Shown: piece after piece, positions 63,998-64,000 of the stretch
Layout of the letters: every line of letters starts with the position of its first letter
How positions within the stretch are numbered: the first letter of the stretch is position 1
NCBI RefSeq assembly: GCF_025639885.1
Contig: NZ_CP106738.1
Location: 2,790,001-2,854,000 of the forward strand
Direction: 5' to 3'
Length of the DNA stretch: 64,000 nt
Source: Roseovarius pelagicus
Lineage (GTDB): Bacteria > Pseudomonadota > Alphaproteobacteria > Rhodobacterales > Rhodobacteraceae
The notes under the pieces: generated by a model
Seen by the model: the letters and a program-made list of their open reading frames with translations, nothing else
Database searches by the model: none
What the model was told of the DNA's origin: nothing
Program-made: the position numbers and the translations under genes

Positions 63998-64000
63998 GCG

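Noticed and set aside
1..64000. Mobile elements, tRNA or rRNA genes, and prophage
   Set aside because: I saw no transposase or integrase motifs, no tRNA cloverleaf or flanking direct repeats, and no phage structural genes; a tRNA-scan and IS search would be needed to exclude small or degraded ones.

Overview
The window looks like a chromosomal segment of a marine-type alphaproteobacterium of the Rhodobacteraceae (Roseobacter group). The evidence is the GC-rich coding sequence, a bztABCD-type general amino-acid ABC operon, an exbB-exbD-exbD-tonB plus hmuRSTUV haem locus, three TRAP systems and a second peptide ABC system within 18 kb, and frequent ATGA stop/start overlaps. I saw no rRNA, tRNA, CRISPR array, insertion sequence, prophage or replication origin. 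Assignments come from reading translations and motifs; no database search was run.

Layout. 1-3 kb: the end of a 2-oxoacid dehydrogenase E2 gene, a lipoate-ligase-like gene, a DUF1330 protein and an AcoR-like regulator that lacks key sigma54-activator residues. 3-6.9 kb: an oxidoreductase operon (zinc-type alcohol dehydrogenase, luciferase-like monooxygenase, SDR) divergent from a LysR regulator. 7.2-16.6 kb: haem/iron uptake, with the energising complex (exbB, two exbD, tonB), the hmuSTUV ABC and utilisation operon, and a divergent TonB-dependent receptor. 17-21.2 kb: bztABCD. 21.6-24.6 kb: a divergent SerB-like phosphatase, then a small TetR-controlled redox operon with a clear double operator.

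24.8-32.8 kb: a candidate catabolic island. On the minus strand are a TetR regulator, an agmatinase-family ureohydrolase, two SDRs and a CE4/PuuE-like hydrolase. On the plus strand, across a palindromic intergenic operator, are a NitT/TauT-type ABC transporter and a second ureohydrolase. I read it as uptake and breakdown of an unidentified guanidino compound. 32.9-37.4 kb: two overlapping genes for secreted proteins I cannot assign, the second carrying five tandem PPC-like repeats of about 121 residues.

37.5-43.9 kb: an M19 dipeptidase gene split by a frameshift at a G7 tract, followed by a complete dipeptide/oligopeptide ABC operon. 44-56.5 kb: two TAXI-TRAP transporters, a LysR regulator, a histidine/phenylalanine ammonia-lyase family enzyme with Cys at the MIO serine position, and a DctPQM-type TRAP transporter. 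56.6-60.1 kb (minus): a CaiB-type CoA-transferase, a DMT-family exporter and an FAD amine oxidase. 60.2-64 kb: an ABC-2 exporter, an S49 peptidase with a frameshift at a G5 tract, a 55-residue membrane zinc-ribbon protein and a CaCA-family antiporter.

The most notable cross-window pattern is that all six substrate-binding-protein genes lying directly upstream of their membrane-component genes (bztA, 29037, 38646, 44025, 47957, 53355) are followed 10-30 nt after the stop codon by a GC-rich hairpin. Some of these are terminator-like and three lie inside the start of the next reading frame. This suggests attenuation that sets a high ratio of binding protein to permease.
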